Under the pieces are notes generated by a model. It worked only from the letters and a program-made list of their open reading frames with translations, was not told the DNA's origin and did no database searches. A DNA stretch of 64,000 nt, from the NCBI GenBank assembly GCA_016928955.1, contig JAFGJV010000048.1:38094-102093 (forward strand), read 5' to 3'. The stretch is from Spirochaetales bacterium (GTDB taxonomy: Bacteria > Spirochaetota > Spirochaetia > Treponematales > UBA12059). Below are positions 38,891 to 49,700 of this stretch, one piece after another. The stretch's first letter is position 1, and each line of letters starts with the position of its first letter. Made by a program: the position numbers and the translations under genes.

Positions 38891-40246
38891 ATGTCTCTTT
38901 CGTTGAGCGATATAGGCAAAGCCGTCCTTGAAACCGAGTATGCCGTGCGCGGCCCCATCGTCGCCCGGGCCCAGGAGCTGGAGCGGTCCGGCAAGCGTAT
39001 TGTGTACTGCAATATCGGCAATCCCCAGGCCCTTGGCCAGAAGCCCCTGTCCTGGGTGCGCCGCATCCTTGCCCTGTCTGAGTTTCCCGCCCTGGCCCAG
39101 CTGGCTCCCGGCGCTTTTCCCGCAGACGCGGTCGAGGAGGCCCACCGCCTGATTGAGGGCAGCAAGCACGGACTGGGCGCCTATTCCGAAAGCAAGGGCG
39201 TCCGCTTCATACGGGAAGCCGTGGCCCAGTTCATCCGCGAGCGCGACGGCATAGACGCCGATCCCGATTCCATATACCTGACCGACGGGGCGTCCAAGGG
39301 CGTCCAGGCGGCGCTGCGCATGCTCATATCCGGGCCCCAGGACGGCATCATGGTGCCCATACCCCAGTACCCCCTCTACTCCGCCACCATCACCCTGTAC
39401 GAGGGCAAGCAGGTCAACTACTACCTGGACGAGCACAACGGCTGGAAGCTGTCGCGCCAGATGCTGGAGGAGTCCATAGCCGAGGCCAAGCGCTTTGGCG
39501 TCAGGGTCAAGGGCCTGGTGGTCATCAACCCCGGCAACCCCACGGGCTCCGTGCTGGACGCGGACAACATAGCCATGATCGTGGACTTTGCCCGGGAACA
39601 CGGACTGACCATCCTGGCCGACGAGGTGTACCAGGAAAACGTGTACAGGCAGGGCGAGCGCTTTGTGTCCTTTGCCAAGGTGATGCACGACAAGGGCGAG
39701 ACCGATGTGTCCCTGTTCAGCTTCCATTCCACCAGCAAGGGCTTTTTGGGCGAGTGCGGCCACCGCGGCGGCTATTTCGAGATACGGAACATCCCGGCGG
39801 ACGTGTCCGCCCAGCTGCTCAAGCTGCAGTCCGTGAGCCTGTGCGCGAGCCTGCCCGGCCAGGTGACCGTGTACTGCATGGTGCGCCCGCCCAAGCCCGG
39901 CAGCCCGAGTCACGACGAGTACGCGCGCGAGCGGGACGGCATCCTGGGCGAGCTCAAAAAGCGGGCGCGCCTGGTGGCCGACGGCCTCAACTCCATACCC
40001 GGCGTGGCCTGCAACGAGGTGGCCGGCGCGATGTACGCCTTCCCGCGCATCGAACTGCCCGCGGGCAAGACTGACTCGGAGTGGTGCATGGCCCTCCTTG
40101 AGGCTGAAGGCATCTGCGTGGTGCCCGGCTCAGGGTTCGGCCAGATACCCGGCACGGCCCATTTCCGCACGACCATACTGCCGCCCACGGACCAATTGGC
40201 CGATGTGGTGGACAAGATAGCCCGTTTCCACGCGTCGTACCGCTGA
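38891..40246 (+). CDS. Class I/II aminotransferase (alanine-transaminase-like)
   Basis: YCNIGNPQALGQKPLSWVR, INPGNPTGSVLD, DEVYQENVY, STSKGFLGECGHRGGYFE. Confidence 0.95.
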   Translation: MSLSLSDIGKAVLETEYAVRGPIVARAQELERSGKRIVYCNIGNPQALGQKPLSWVRRILALSEFPALAQLAPGAFPADAVEEAHRLIEGSKHGLGAYSESKGVRFIREAVAQFIRERDGIDADPDSIYLTDGASKGVQAALRMLISGPQDGIMVPIPQYPLYSATITLYEGKQVNYYLDEHNGWKLSRQMLEESIAEAKRFGVRVKGLVVINPGNPTGSVLDADNIAMIVDFAREHGLTILADEVYQENVYRQGERFVSFAKVMHDKGETDVSLFSFHSTSKGFLGECGHRGGYFEIRNIPADVSAQLLKLQSVSLCASLPGQVTVYCMVRPPKPGSPSHDEYARERDGILGELKKRARLVADGLNSIPGVACNEVAGAMYAFPRIELPAGKTDSEWCMALLEAEGICVVPGSGFGQIPGTAHFRTTILPPTDQLADVVDKIARFHASYR

Positions 40247-40275
40247 CGCGCAAGGAGCCTACAAGGAGCACGTTT

Positions 40276-40554
40276 ATGGAATACAGAGCAAGCCACATCC
40301 TGGTCAAAGACAGGACCCTGGCCCAGGACCTGGTGCGCAGGGCCAAGCAGGGCGCAGACTTTGCCAGCCTGGCGCGGGAGCATTCCACCTGTCCGTCAAA
40401 ATCGTCGGGCGGCGACCTGGGCTGGTTCGGCCCAGGCAAGATGGTCCAGCCTTTTGAGTACGCCTGCAAGAACCTGGGCGTAGGCTCCATTTCAGACGTG
40501 GTGCAGACCCAGTTCGGCTACCACGTGATCAAACTCACCGGCAAGCGGGACTGA
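40276..40554 (+). CDS. Peptidyl-prolyl cis-trans isomerase, single-domain parvulin
   Basis: ASHILVKDRTLAQDL...SKSSGGDLGWFGPGKMVQPFE...VVQTQFGYHVIKL. Confidence 0.96.
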   Translation: MEYRASHILVKDRTLAQDLVRRAKQGADFASLAREHSTCPSKSSGGDLGWFGPGKMVQPFEYACKNLGVGSISDVVQTQFGYHVIKLTGKRD

Positions 40555-40605
40555 CCGAAACCCCTGCGGCCCGCGTACCCGCGTCCACCTTTTAAGGAGA
40601 CCAGC

Positions 40606-42462
40606 ATGAACGGACAGGCCAGATGGTTTGCCAGCGACAACAACGCGTCCATCCATCCCAGGATACTGTCCGCCATCCAGGCGGCCAATGGCGGCCATGC
40701 CATAGGCTATGGCGACGACCGTATCACCCGGGAGGCCGAGGCCGCGGTGGCGGACATCTTTGGCCCCGGCAGCGTGGTGCGCTTTGCGGTCAACGGAACG
40801 GGCGCCAACGTGTACGCCCTGTCCTGCCTGGCGGGCCACGGCGACGCTGTGTTCTGCTCGGACTGCGCCCACATCCTGGTAGACGAGACGGGCGCGCCGG
40901 CGGCCATGGTCGGGGCCCAGCTGGTTCCGCTTCAGTCCAGGCACGGCAAGCTGGACGCGAGCGCGGTGGCCGCCGCCATAGACCTGTACGGCGATATGCA
41001 CAAGCCGCGCCCGCGCGTTCTGTCCCTCAGCCAGCCTACGGAACTGGGCACCGTGTACACGCCGGCCGAGCTGGCCGAGCTCTGTGCCCTGGCCCACGAT
41101 CACGGCCTGGCCGTGCACGTGGACGGAGCCCGGCTCGCCAACGCGGCGGCCGCCCTGAACACAGGTCCAGCGGAAGCCGCCGGCGACGCAGACGCCGTGT
41201 GCTTTGGCGGCACCAAAAACGGACTGATGTTCGGAGAGGCCGTGGTCTTCCCCAATCGGCCCGGCCGCGCCTTGCCCGATACCGCCCGCCTGCGGAAAAC
41301 GTCCGGCCAGCTGGCCAGCAAAATGCGCTTCCTCTCGGCCCAGTTCCTGGAGTACGCCAAGGACGATCTGTGGCTGGAAAACTCCCGGGCCGCCAACGCC
41401 ATGGCCGCCCGCCTTGCCCAAGGTGTACGCCGCCTGGGACTCAGGCTCCTTGCTCCGGTTGACACCAACGCTGTGTTTGCCTTCGCGCCCAAAGCGGTGG
41501 TGGAAGAACTGCGCGAGCGCGCCTTCTTCTATGACTGGGAAGACGGGGCCGTCCGCTGGATGGCCAGCTGGGACACCACGGAAGCGGACGTGGATACCTT
41601 CCTGGCGGCGCTCGAAGCCAGCCTCAAGGCCCATGAAAGCGACGCTCCCGAACGGACGCCCGCCATGGATGCCGAGCTGGAGCGACGCCTGACAGCGGGT
41701 CGGGCCTTCCTCAAAGCCGGCTGGCACGACGTGGAACGCTTTCCCAGCGACCAGATGCTGGGCCTGGCCGCCCCGCCCCTGCGCGCGCCGGTGCCTGAAG
41801 GCGCGACCATCGTCGCACTGCCCGACCCCCAGGCATCCGGCCTGGGCGCAAAGGCTTTCTCAGCCGTGACGGCGTCGCGCAGAAGCCGCCGGAAATTTTC
41901 CCAGGTCCCGCTGTCTCTGGCCGAGCTGTCCTTCCTCCTCTGGGCGACAGCCGGCGTGCGCGACCGTGAAGCCGCAAGCAAGCCCGGGGCCAAATTCGCC
42001 TTCCGTACGGTACCTTCGGGCGGCTGCAGGCATCCTTTGGACCTGCTCGTGTACGCGCGAGCCGTGGACGGCCTTCCGCCGGGGCTGTACCGCTTCCTGC
42101 CGGAGAGCCACGCGCTGGCTCTCCTGAAAGCCTCGTCTCCCCTCGGCCACACGGGCTTTAGCCTGGACGCAGAGTTCGACGCGGCCCTCCTTGGCCAGCT
42201 GTGGAACTGTGCGGCCCTGTTCGTCTGGAACGCCCTGCCCTACCGGGCGGAGTGGCGCTACACCGTGGCGGGCGCCAAGCTGTGCGCCCTAGACGCAGGA
42301 CACGCCTGCCAGGCCCTGTACGGGGCCTGCGAGGCCTTGGGCCTGGGTACCTGCGCCATTGGCGCCTACGACCAGGAACTCATGGATACGGCCACCGGGG
42401 CCGACGGAACGGACGAATTCACCATCTACGCCGCGCCGGTAGGCCGGCCCCGGGAGGACTAA
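40606..42462 (+). CDS. Fusion: threonine aldolase-like PLP enzyme (N) + SagB/ThcOx-type nitroreductase (C)
   Basis: N: FASDNNASIHPRILSAIQ...VHVDGARLANAAAAL...CFGGTKNGLMFGEAVVF (PLP Lys). C: GWHDVERFPSDQMLGLAAPPL...SRRSRRKFSQVPLSLAELSFLLWATAG...RTVPSGGCRHPLDLLVYAR...CQALYGACEALGLGTCAIGAYD. Confidence 0.92.
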   Translation: MNGQARWFASDNNASIHPRILSAIQAANGGHAIGYGDDRITREAEAAVADIFGPGSVVRFAVNGTGANVYALSCLAGHGDAVFCSDCAHILVDETGAPAAMVGAQLVPLQSRHGKLDASAVAAAIDLYGDMHKPRPRVLSLSQPTELGTVYTPAELAELCALAHDHGLAVHVDGARLANAAAALNTGPAEAAGDADAVCFGGTKNGLMFGEAVVFPNRPGRALPDTARLRKTSGQLASKMRFLSAQFLEYAKDDLWLENSRAANAMAARLAQGVRRLGLRLLAPVDTNAVFAFAPKAVVEELRERAFFYDWEDGAVRWMASWDTTEADVDTFLAALEASLKAHESDAPERTPAMDAELERRLTAGRAFLKAGWHDVERFPSDQMLGLAAPPLRAPVPEGATIVALPDPQASGLGAKAFSAVTASRRSRRKFSQVPLSLAELSFLLWATAGVRDREAASKPGAKFAFRTVPSGGCRHPLDLLVYARAVDGLPPGLYRFLPESHALALLKASSPLGHTGFSLDAEFDAALLGQLWNCAALFVWNALPYRAEWRYTVAGAKLCALDAGHACQALYGACEALGLGTCAIGAYDQELMDTATGADGTDEFTIYAAPVGRPRED

Positions 42463-42463
42463 G

Positions 42464-43585
42464 ATGCCAGCCCAGGTGTTTTTCATGGACGCGCGCTCGC
42501 GCTCGGGCGGCTCAAGCTCGTTGGCCAAAATCAAGGCCCTGCTCAAGCGGGTTGCCGAGGCTGAACCGGGTGCCCTCAGGAAGGGCGAGCTCTGCGCCAT
42601 AAAGATTCACTTTGGCGAATTGGGCAACGACGCCTATATGAGTCCCGTGCTGGCCCGTGCGGCCGCTGACTTGGCCTTGGAAGCAGGCGCCAAGCCCTTT
42701 TTTACCGACACCAATACCCTGTACACGGGTTCCCGCTCCAACGCGGTGGACCACCTGAACACGGCCATAGCCCACGGTTTTGTGCCTGAGGTGTGCGGAG
42801 CTCCCGTGGTCATAGCGGACGGCCTGACCAGCGAGAACTGGCGCGAGGTGCCCCTGCCCGACGCGTGCACTCGCTTCAGGTCGGCCAAGATAGCCGGTGG
42901 CATCCTTGAGGCCGACTGCATGATCGTCCTGTCCCACTTCAAGGGCCACGAGATGGCCGGCTTTGGCGGCGCCGTCAAGAACCTGGCCATGGGTTGCGCC
43001 CCCTGGCTCGGCAAGCGCGAACAGCACAGCGTGAAATTCCGCGTCAAGGAGGGTCGCTGCGTGGCCTGCGGCCGTTGCGTGCCCGTGTGCCCGTCCGGCG
43101 CCATCACGCGGCCGGGTGACGGCAAGGCTGTCATCGACCAGGAGCTGTGCATAGGCTGCGGCGAGTGCCTGGCCTACTGCGCGCCCAAGGCCATTGTCAT
43201 GGACTGGGACGTGGCCCTGCCTGAATTCACCGAGAAGATGACCGAGTACGCCCTGGGCGCCCTGCACGGAAAAAAAGACCGCGTGCTGTACCTCAGCGTT
43301 TTGTCGGCGATATCGCCGCTTTGCGACTGCACGCCCTGGTCAGACGCGCCCATAGTCCCCGACCTCGGCTTCCTTGCGTCCACCGATCCCGTGGCCATAG
43401 ACCAGGCCGCCCTGGACCTGGTCAACGCGGCTCCCGTGCGTCCAGGCTCGGCCCTGGACGGCAAGGCCGGCCCGGGCGACGATAAATTCAAGGCCCTCCA
43501 CCCCAACACCGCCGGGGATATCCAGCTGTCTCACGGCCAGGCCATAGGGCTGGGATCCAGGGACTACGAGCTCGTGCGCCTCTGA
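42464..43585 (+). CDS. DUF362 protein with two 4Fe-4S ferredoxin motifs
   Basis: FKGHEMAGFGGAVKNLAMG; CVACGRCVPVCP and CIGCGECLAYC. Confidence 0.95.
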   Translation: MPAQVFFMDARSRSGGSSSLAKIKALLKRVAEAEPGALRKGELCAIKIHFGELGNDAYMSPVLARAAADLALEAGAKPFFTDTNTLYTGSRSNAVDHLNTAIAHGFVPEVCGAPVVIADGLTSENWREVPLPDACTRFRSAKIAGGILEADCMIVLSHFKGHEMAGFGGAVKNLAMGCAPWLGKREQHSVKFRVKEGRCVACGRCVPVCPSGAITRPGDGKAVIDQELCIGCGECLAYCAPKAIVMDWDVALPEFTEKMTEYALGALHGKKDRVLYLSVLSAISPLCDCTPWSDAPIVPDLGFLASTDPVAIDQAALDLVNAAPVRPGSALDGKAGPGDDKFKALHPNTAGDIQLSHGQAIGLGSRDYELVRL

Positions 43586-43628
43586 TAGGCCCGCCTGCAC
43601 TAGCCCCCGGAAGACTTTCTGAGAAAAA

Positions 43629-43666
43629 CGGCCCGCCCCGTGCATCGGGGCGGGCCGTCGCTTTTG
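43629..43666 (+). terminator. Candidate terminator after the DUF362 gene
   Basis: GCCCGCCCCG-TGCAT-CGGGGCGGGC followed by a short T run (CTTTTG). Confidence 0.65.
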
Positions 43667-43682
43667 CTGGAAACCTTTTATG

Positions 43683-43717
43683 GGCACCTCTAAAAACGGC
43701 AGTTTTTAGAGGCGCCT
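43683..43717. repeat. AT-containing palindrome between convergent genes
   Basis: GGCACCTCTAAAAAC-GGCA-GTTTTTAGAGGCGCC, near-perfect ~15-bp arms. Confidence 0.6.
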
Positions 43718-43722
43718 TAGTG

Positions 43723-46700
43723 TCAGTTTCGGACGACCATCACCTTGCGGATCTCGTCCATGCCCGGCGCCACCACGCGTATGAAGTATACGCCGCGCGC
43801 CACCGGCCGTCCTCCGTCGTTGCGGCCGTCCCAGCTGACCGTGTAGTCCCCGGGAGCCTGGCGGCCGCGCTGGAGCACGGTCACCACGTCGCCGTCCAGG
43901 GTGAACACGGCTATGGTCACCGGGCCCTCCTCGTCCAGCACGTAGTTGAGCCGCGTGCGCTCGCCCGTGGTCGGGTCTATCACGTTGTTCAAAATGGTCA
44001 CGCCGCCGCGCTGGGTCTTGAGATCGCGTATGTCAAAGCTGAAGGGCCGCACCAGCCTGTACCATTCGGCAGGCAGGGCCGCGGCACCCGCCTGCATGTC
44101 CAGGCGACCCGCGTAGAGATCCGTGGGTGTACCCGACAGCCTGAACCAGAAGTCCAGCGTGGCCCTGTCATGGATCTCAGGATGGTCTGCGTCAAAGCTG
44201 TTGCCCCAGAGCCCGCCGCCGTCGTCCGTGCATGCCTGGGTGTACACGCCGCCTGAGGGGAAGGCCAGGTTAGGATAGGCGGCCAGCCCCGAGAAGTCCA
44301 CCTCCAGGTATTCGGGCAGCCATATTCCGGGCACGGCGCTCACGTAGCGCTCGTCAACGTTGGAGTCGAAGAACATGGTCGGGCTTACCGCGACGAGCAC
44401 CGGATTCAGCCTGGACTGCATGACGATGTCCTGGTCGCGCAGCCATTGGGTGCCGTCAAAGGCACGAACAAGGCCCACCGTCACGTTTGCGCTCTCGGCC
44501 GGGCTCAGGGGTTCGAAGGTGCTCACATCTCCCGGCAGGTAGCCCGAGTCCTTGGCCCATATCGGCCACACGAACCACGAGTCCGGGTTGGCCGCGCTCC
44601 ACGAGCCTGGGTCCGCGCTCGGCTGGACGGACACCAGGAGGTCTGACACGCGGTGGGTATTCTTTGACCCACGGCCCAGGGTGAAGGCCGGACGGTCCAA
44701 CGGCAAGGTCGGTGGCGCTGGCGGATACTGAGAATAATCCACGCTGGGGTCTGAGGTATACCCTGTAATCGGCGGCCAGGTTGGTGGATCCGGCCCGATT
44801 ATCTGACTATTGTACGCCACATCCCAGAACGGGGGCTCTCCGAGATCTTCCGATGAAGCGACTACCGTCATTGTGGACATACCCGCCATCAAGTCGGCCA
44901 TAGCATACGTCCCATAGTCGGCCACGGCCTCTATGGTCCCAGAAGCGGTTCCGGACACCGAAAGAAAGCCCGTAGCGCCCATAAAGTCGGCAAGGTCTAT
45001 GGGGCCAGTCCTGCCGCTTTTGGCCACGGGTTCTGAGAAATGCACGAAGGTGCCATCGTTTTGCGGCACGGTAAGCGTATAGCCGATTATCGGCCACGCT
45101 CCATCACCGGGAGTCATCCAGTCCGACCCTCCGGTTCTGGACAGCGTACCCACGAATTTCTGTTCGGGGACATCCATAAGGGACGTGTTCGCAACAATGT
45201 GCCAATCAGGCAGCACCCCGGTGTCCAGATACGGCTTCTCAACGAGGTGTATATAGAAGGTCGTGGGATTGACCAACGATGGGCAGGAATAACCGTTGTC
45301 ACCGACATTCGTATCAACCTCATACCCGGCCACCTCGGCCAGGAATCCGGAAAAGTCTGCGTTCACAGGTCCTTCCGTGGTTACGCGTATCCTGTCCAGC
45401 TTGCCGTCATAATCCGAGTCTTCCGTGTAGCTGTACACGGAGTAGAGATAATCAAGCCACTTGAAGCAGAAATGCACGTTGTAGGGAGTTGCGTGAACGT
45501 CCGGCGGCACCGACACCGGATACGCGCGGGCATTTGAATAGAACACATCCACATACTGCATATCGAAGGTGGTCGGACCGGGCATGAACTCGAAGAACCA
45601 GAACAACGCGTCCTCAGCCGGAGCCAGGGGCGGATTCGAAGGATCTGCCCCCGGTGTCATCCTGTTCAAGGTGATTTGTGTGGCCGCTCCCCAGGCCGTG
45701 CCCCTGACTCTGAAAATGCCGCCCGATACGATACGCTGGGTCATGGCGTTTTCAAACAGAATGGTTGTACCGGGTTTTGAGCAGTGGAATACGAACCACG
45801 AGTTGTTCCCGTAGATGTATATAGTCGACAAAGTTGGATCAAAGGTTACAGTCCCGCTCCGGGCGATGAAACCGGTATGGCCAACGTCGTTGCGCCATTC
45901 GTTGTTGATGACAAGGTTGGTAGCGGTCAGCCCATAATCCAGAACTCCCGTGAGCACGTGCAAGCTGTTCATTACGGTAACGTCGCCGGCCAGGGTATGG
46001 ACCCCCGCGCCCGAACCTGCTATGCGCAGGTTGCGGTAGGTGCCGCCCGAGAAGCCGGTGGTGAACACCTGGCTGGCTGGATCGCTACCGTAGTACTCGA
46101 CCACGCCGGCCGCCGTGTCAAAGGCGGTGAAGGCGTGCGTGGCCTGGGTGCCGGTCAGGCGCAGGACCGAGCTGTCGTCGGTCAAATCGAGCGTGGCAAT
46201 GGTGAAATTGGAGTCGCTGAGGTCCAGGGTCTCTCCCGCGCCGACCGCGGCCGTACCCGTTATGCCCAAACTACCCAAGCCGCTGTCCAGGGTAAGGGTC
46301 GTGACCACGGACAGGTCGTCCAGGCTCATGTCGTTGCCCGCCGCTCCGCCCGTACGCACCACGCCCCTGAACTGATTGAAGCCCGTCACGTTGGATATGA
46401 GCCCGCCCTGGAAGAGAAAGTCGTCCAGGTCACCGTCGCCAAGATTGACGTTGCCCGTGTTGGCAAACGTGACGGGCGAAACCACATCACAGCCGCCGTT
46501 CATGGTAACGGCGTATGCGCCGCCCCCGAATATCAGGCCGCTCAGGTCCACAAAGCCGGAGAACGTAACATTGCCCGTGGCCGCGCCATCCTGAAGGGTC
46601 AGGGTGCTTGCCGCTGATTCGGCCACGCCGCCGTCGAACACGATGGTCCCAGCGCCTGCCAGCAAGGCGGCCGACGTTCCCACGGTGGCGTTGCCGTGGT

Positions 46701-49700
46701 AGCTCTGGGCGCCGCTCGTGGTGATGTCCGCGTTGATGGCTACAAGGCCGTCCACGCTGAGGGTGGTGATGGCGCTCGCGTTTCCGTCAAAACGAGCGTC
46801 CGCCGTGGTCACGGTCAGAGCCGAGCTGGATCCGGTCAGGGTGCCGCCAAAGCGCACCACGCTGCCGGCGTTGGCCGTGAATACGGCGTTGGAAGCCAGG
46901 GTAACCGGGCCAAGGTAGTCCTGGTTGCCGGTGGTGGTCACGACCACAGCGCTATCCGTGAACGCCACGTCGCCCGTGGCCGACAGAGCCGAGAGGCCGC
47001 TGACGTCATCAGGGAAGGTGATCTGCCCGTTGGCCCCGCCCCCGTCCGCGCTCGCGTCCAGGACCAGGGAAGAGGCCCCGCCCACGGTGGACGCAAAGCT
47101 GACGGCTCCGGCCGCCGCTGTTCCTGCGGCCGCGTCGGTGTCCACAGCGGCGTCTGCCGTCAGGGTCACCGGCCGCCTGAAATACACGGCTCCGCCGTTG
47201 GTCGCCGCCACCGTGCCCGCGTATGACAGGGTGATGCCGACCAAGGGATTGAGGTCTATGTCCATGCCGGCAGCGCCGGCCGTGGACAGAGGTCCGGCCA
47301 CCACGATGCCGCCAGCGGCGCTCGCCGCGGTGATGGATCCGGTGGCAAGACACGCGTTCAGGGTGTAGCCGTCTGCGTCGTTGATGCTGAGTACGGCCGA
47401 GCTCGGCACGTTGACGCTTGAGAGCGCGTTGGTCGCGCGGTCCAGGATAGCGTCGCCAAGGCCGGCTGTTATGGTAAGGAGCCCACCGAGCGCCAGGTCT
47501 CCGCTCTGCGTTATGTCGTGGGTGGCGCCGCCGCCGCCCTGTATGGTCGCCCAGGCGGTACTGGACAGTGCAGACAGCGTAAAGCCGCTGGCGTCCAGCC
47601 AGGCCAAGGTGCCCGCCCGCGCCAGGGTACCGCCGGCATCCAGGGTCCGGAGTGACAGGACGGAAGCGTCGTTTGCCAAAGCGCCCAGTTCAATATTGGC
47701 TCCCGTGGCGTGCAGGGTGGCGATGTCCACCGTGCCGTCCGGAACGCTTGCGCTCTGGGTCTGGCTGACCGTCCCGGCGGCCCGCAAAGTCAGGGCGTTG
47801 GCTCCCGTTATGGACACGCCGTTTGTGCCGGCCACCGAACCCAGGTCCAAAGGCCCGTTTACGCTCAGGCTAACCGGCCCCGTGACCGCGGCGGCCAGAG
47901 TGGCCGCGGCGTTGGCCTGGGTCAGGGCAAAGCTGCCCGTGCCAGACAATCTGAGGCCGCCAGGGGCCGTGAACGCCGTGCTCTGGGTTGCGCCGCCTCC
48001 GCTTATGGACAGGTAGCCCGAGCCCCCGGCGACCAGGGCGGCGTTCAGGGCAACGCCACCGGCGCCGGAAAGGGATATATCCGCCGCTCCCGGCCCCGTG
48101 GTACCCGACGCTCCGCTTACCGTGAGGATGCCGGCCGCCGTGGACAGGGTCAAGGTTCCGCCTGCGAATCCGTTGTTGGCCGTAACGCCCAGGGCGCCGG
48201 CGTTGGCGTACACGATGTTTCCCGACGACGCGCCGTTTGTCAGCACGGCCGCTCCGGCCGAGTTTGCCGGATTGCCCAGGCTGATGCCGTCGTTGGCGCT
48301 GACCGTTAGGGTTCCGGCGCCAGCGTTGACCGATAGCGCGCCCGCACCTACAACAGCCGCCGTCGTTTCCAGGGTCAGGCTGGAGCCGGCAACGGATAGG
48401 TTGTTGGCCAGGTTGATGCCGCCTGAAGTGGTCCGCAGGATCACCGGCCCGCTTGCGTTGGTCAGGGTAGCGATGCCGTCCGTCTGGATGGCGCCTGCGT
48501 GCGTAGGCCTTCCGATGGTCAGGGTGCCTACCGTGCTTATGGTGTCCAGCTCTGCGTCGGACAGGCCCAGGCTCCCTGCCAGGGCTCCCGCGCCCAGGCT
48601 GACCGGCCTCGCAAGGTCGTTCGGATAGATGGCCACTGCCGTGGCCGCCGTGATGCTGGTGGCCACGGCAAAATTCATGGTGTCTGCCGCCAGGGTCACG
48701 GAACCAGCGCCTGACGATATGGTGCCTGCCGTGTGCGCGAGGGTGCCACCGGCGTCCGTTACGGTCAGGGTTACGGAGCTCCCGCCGCTTACGTCGTGGC
48801 CAAGGCCGAGTCCAGATGTGGACCTGAGGTCCAGCACGGTACCCGCGCTGATGGTGCCGGCCGTCGCCGCGCTTCCGGCGTTGGACAGCCAGAAGCCGCC
48901 CGTGCTCGCCGCGCCGGCAAGATTGGCCGCCTGGGTAAGGATCGGGGCTGACGCGTCGCCCACGATGGTGGTGCCGCCGGCGGAGCCCAGGTTCACGGTG
49001 CCCGCTATCAAGGTACCAGCGCCCGCCGTCTGCTCGGTGATGGTGCCCGTGGCGTTCAGGGCTATGGAACCCGCCGGCCCTACGTCCAGGTCCCCGGCTA
49101 TGATGATGTTGCCGCTTGAGTCGACGCGGAGGGCCCCTCCGGCCCACTGGCTCAGGGCCGGGTTGGCCCCGCCCAGGGTGACGGCGGCCGTGGACAGGAA
49201 GAGATCGCCGCTCGTGGTATTGGTGGCGGACAGGGTTCCGCCAACCGTGCCTATGGCAACGGAAGCGGCTGGTATGACGCCTATGCCCGACACTGCCTCA
49301 AGACTCAGGGATCCGGTCGCGGACAGGGTGCCCGCAACGCATGTAATCGAAGCGCCAGTCGCCAGGATGAGGTTGCCGGTTCTCGTGACCGGTCCTTCCA
49401 CCACGATGCCGCCCGTCTGCGACGCGTCGCCCACGGTCAGATTTCCCGTGGTTGTGACAACATCCAGTTCAGGGTCGCCAAGCAGCAGGCCGCCAATGCC
49501 CCCGCCCAGGCGGATGACCGTCGCGGCGTTCTGCGGACGCAGCGTCACGTTTCCTGCCCCGGCCGTTATCGCCGCGGCAAGGTTCATGTCGTCCGCCACC
49601 AACAGGATGGTGGCCGTATTGGCCCCGCCCCCGTTCCCCAGGGCTCCGGCTACGGTGAGCAACTCTCCAAGGCCGCTTGCCGTCAGGCTGATGTCGCCGT

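Noticed and set aside
38741-39913. N-terminal extension of the HflX ORF
   Set aside because: Antisense to the aminotransferase gene; HflX homology begins at ATG 38740.
47870-49147. 425-aa minus-strand ORF in another frame of the giant gene, and plus-strand ORFs 48629-49831, 50558-52111 and 51922-53466
   Set aside because: Repetitive codons of the giant gene open alternative frames; translations are Arg/Pro/His-rich or Ala/Val-rich without domains.
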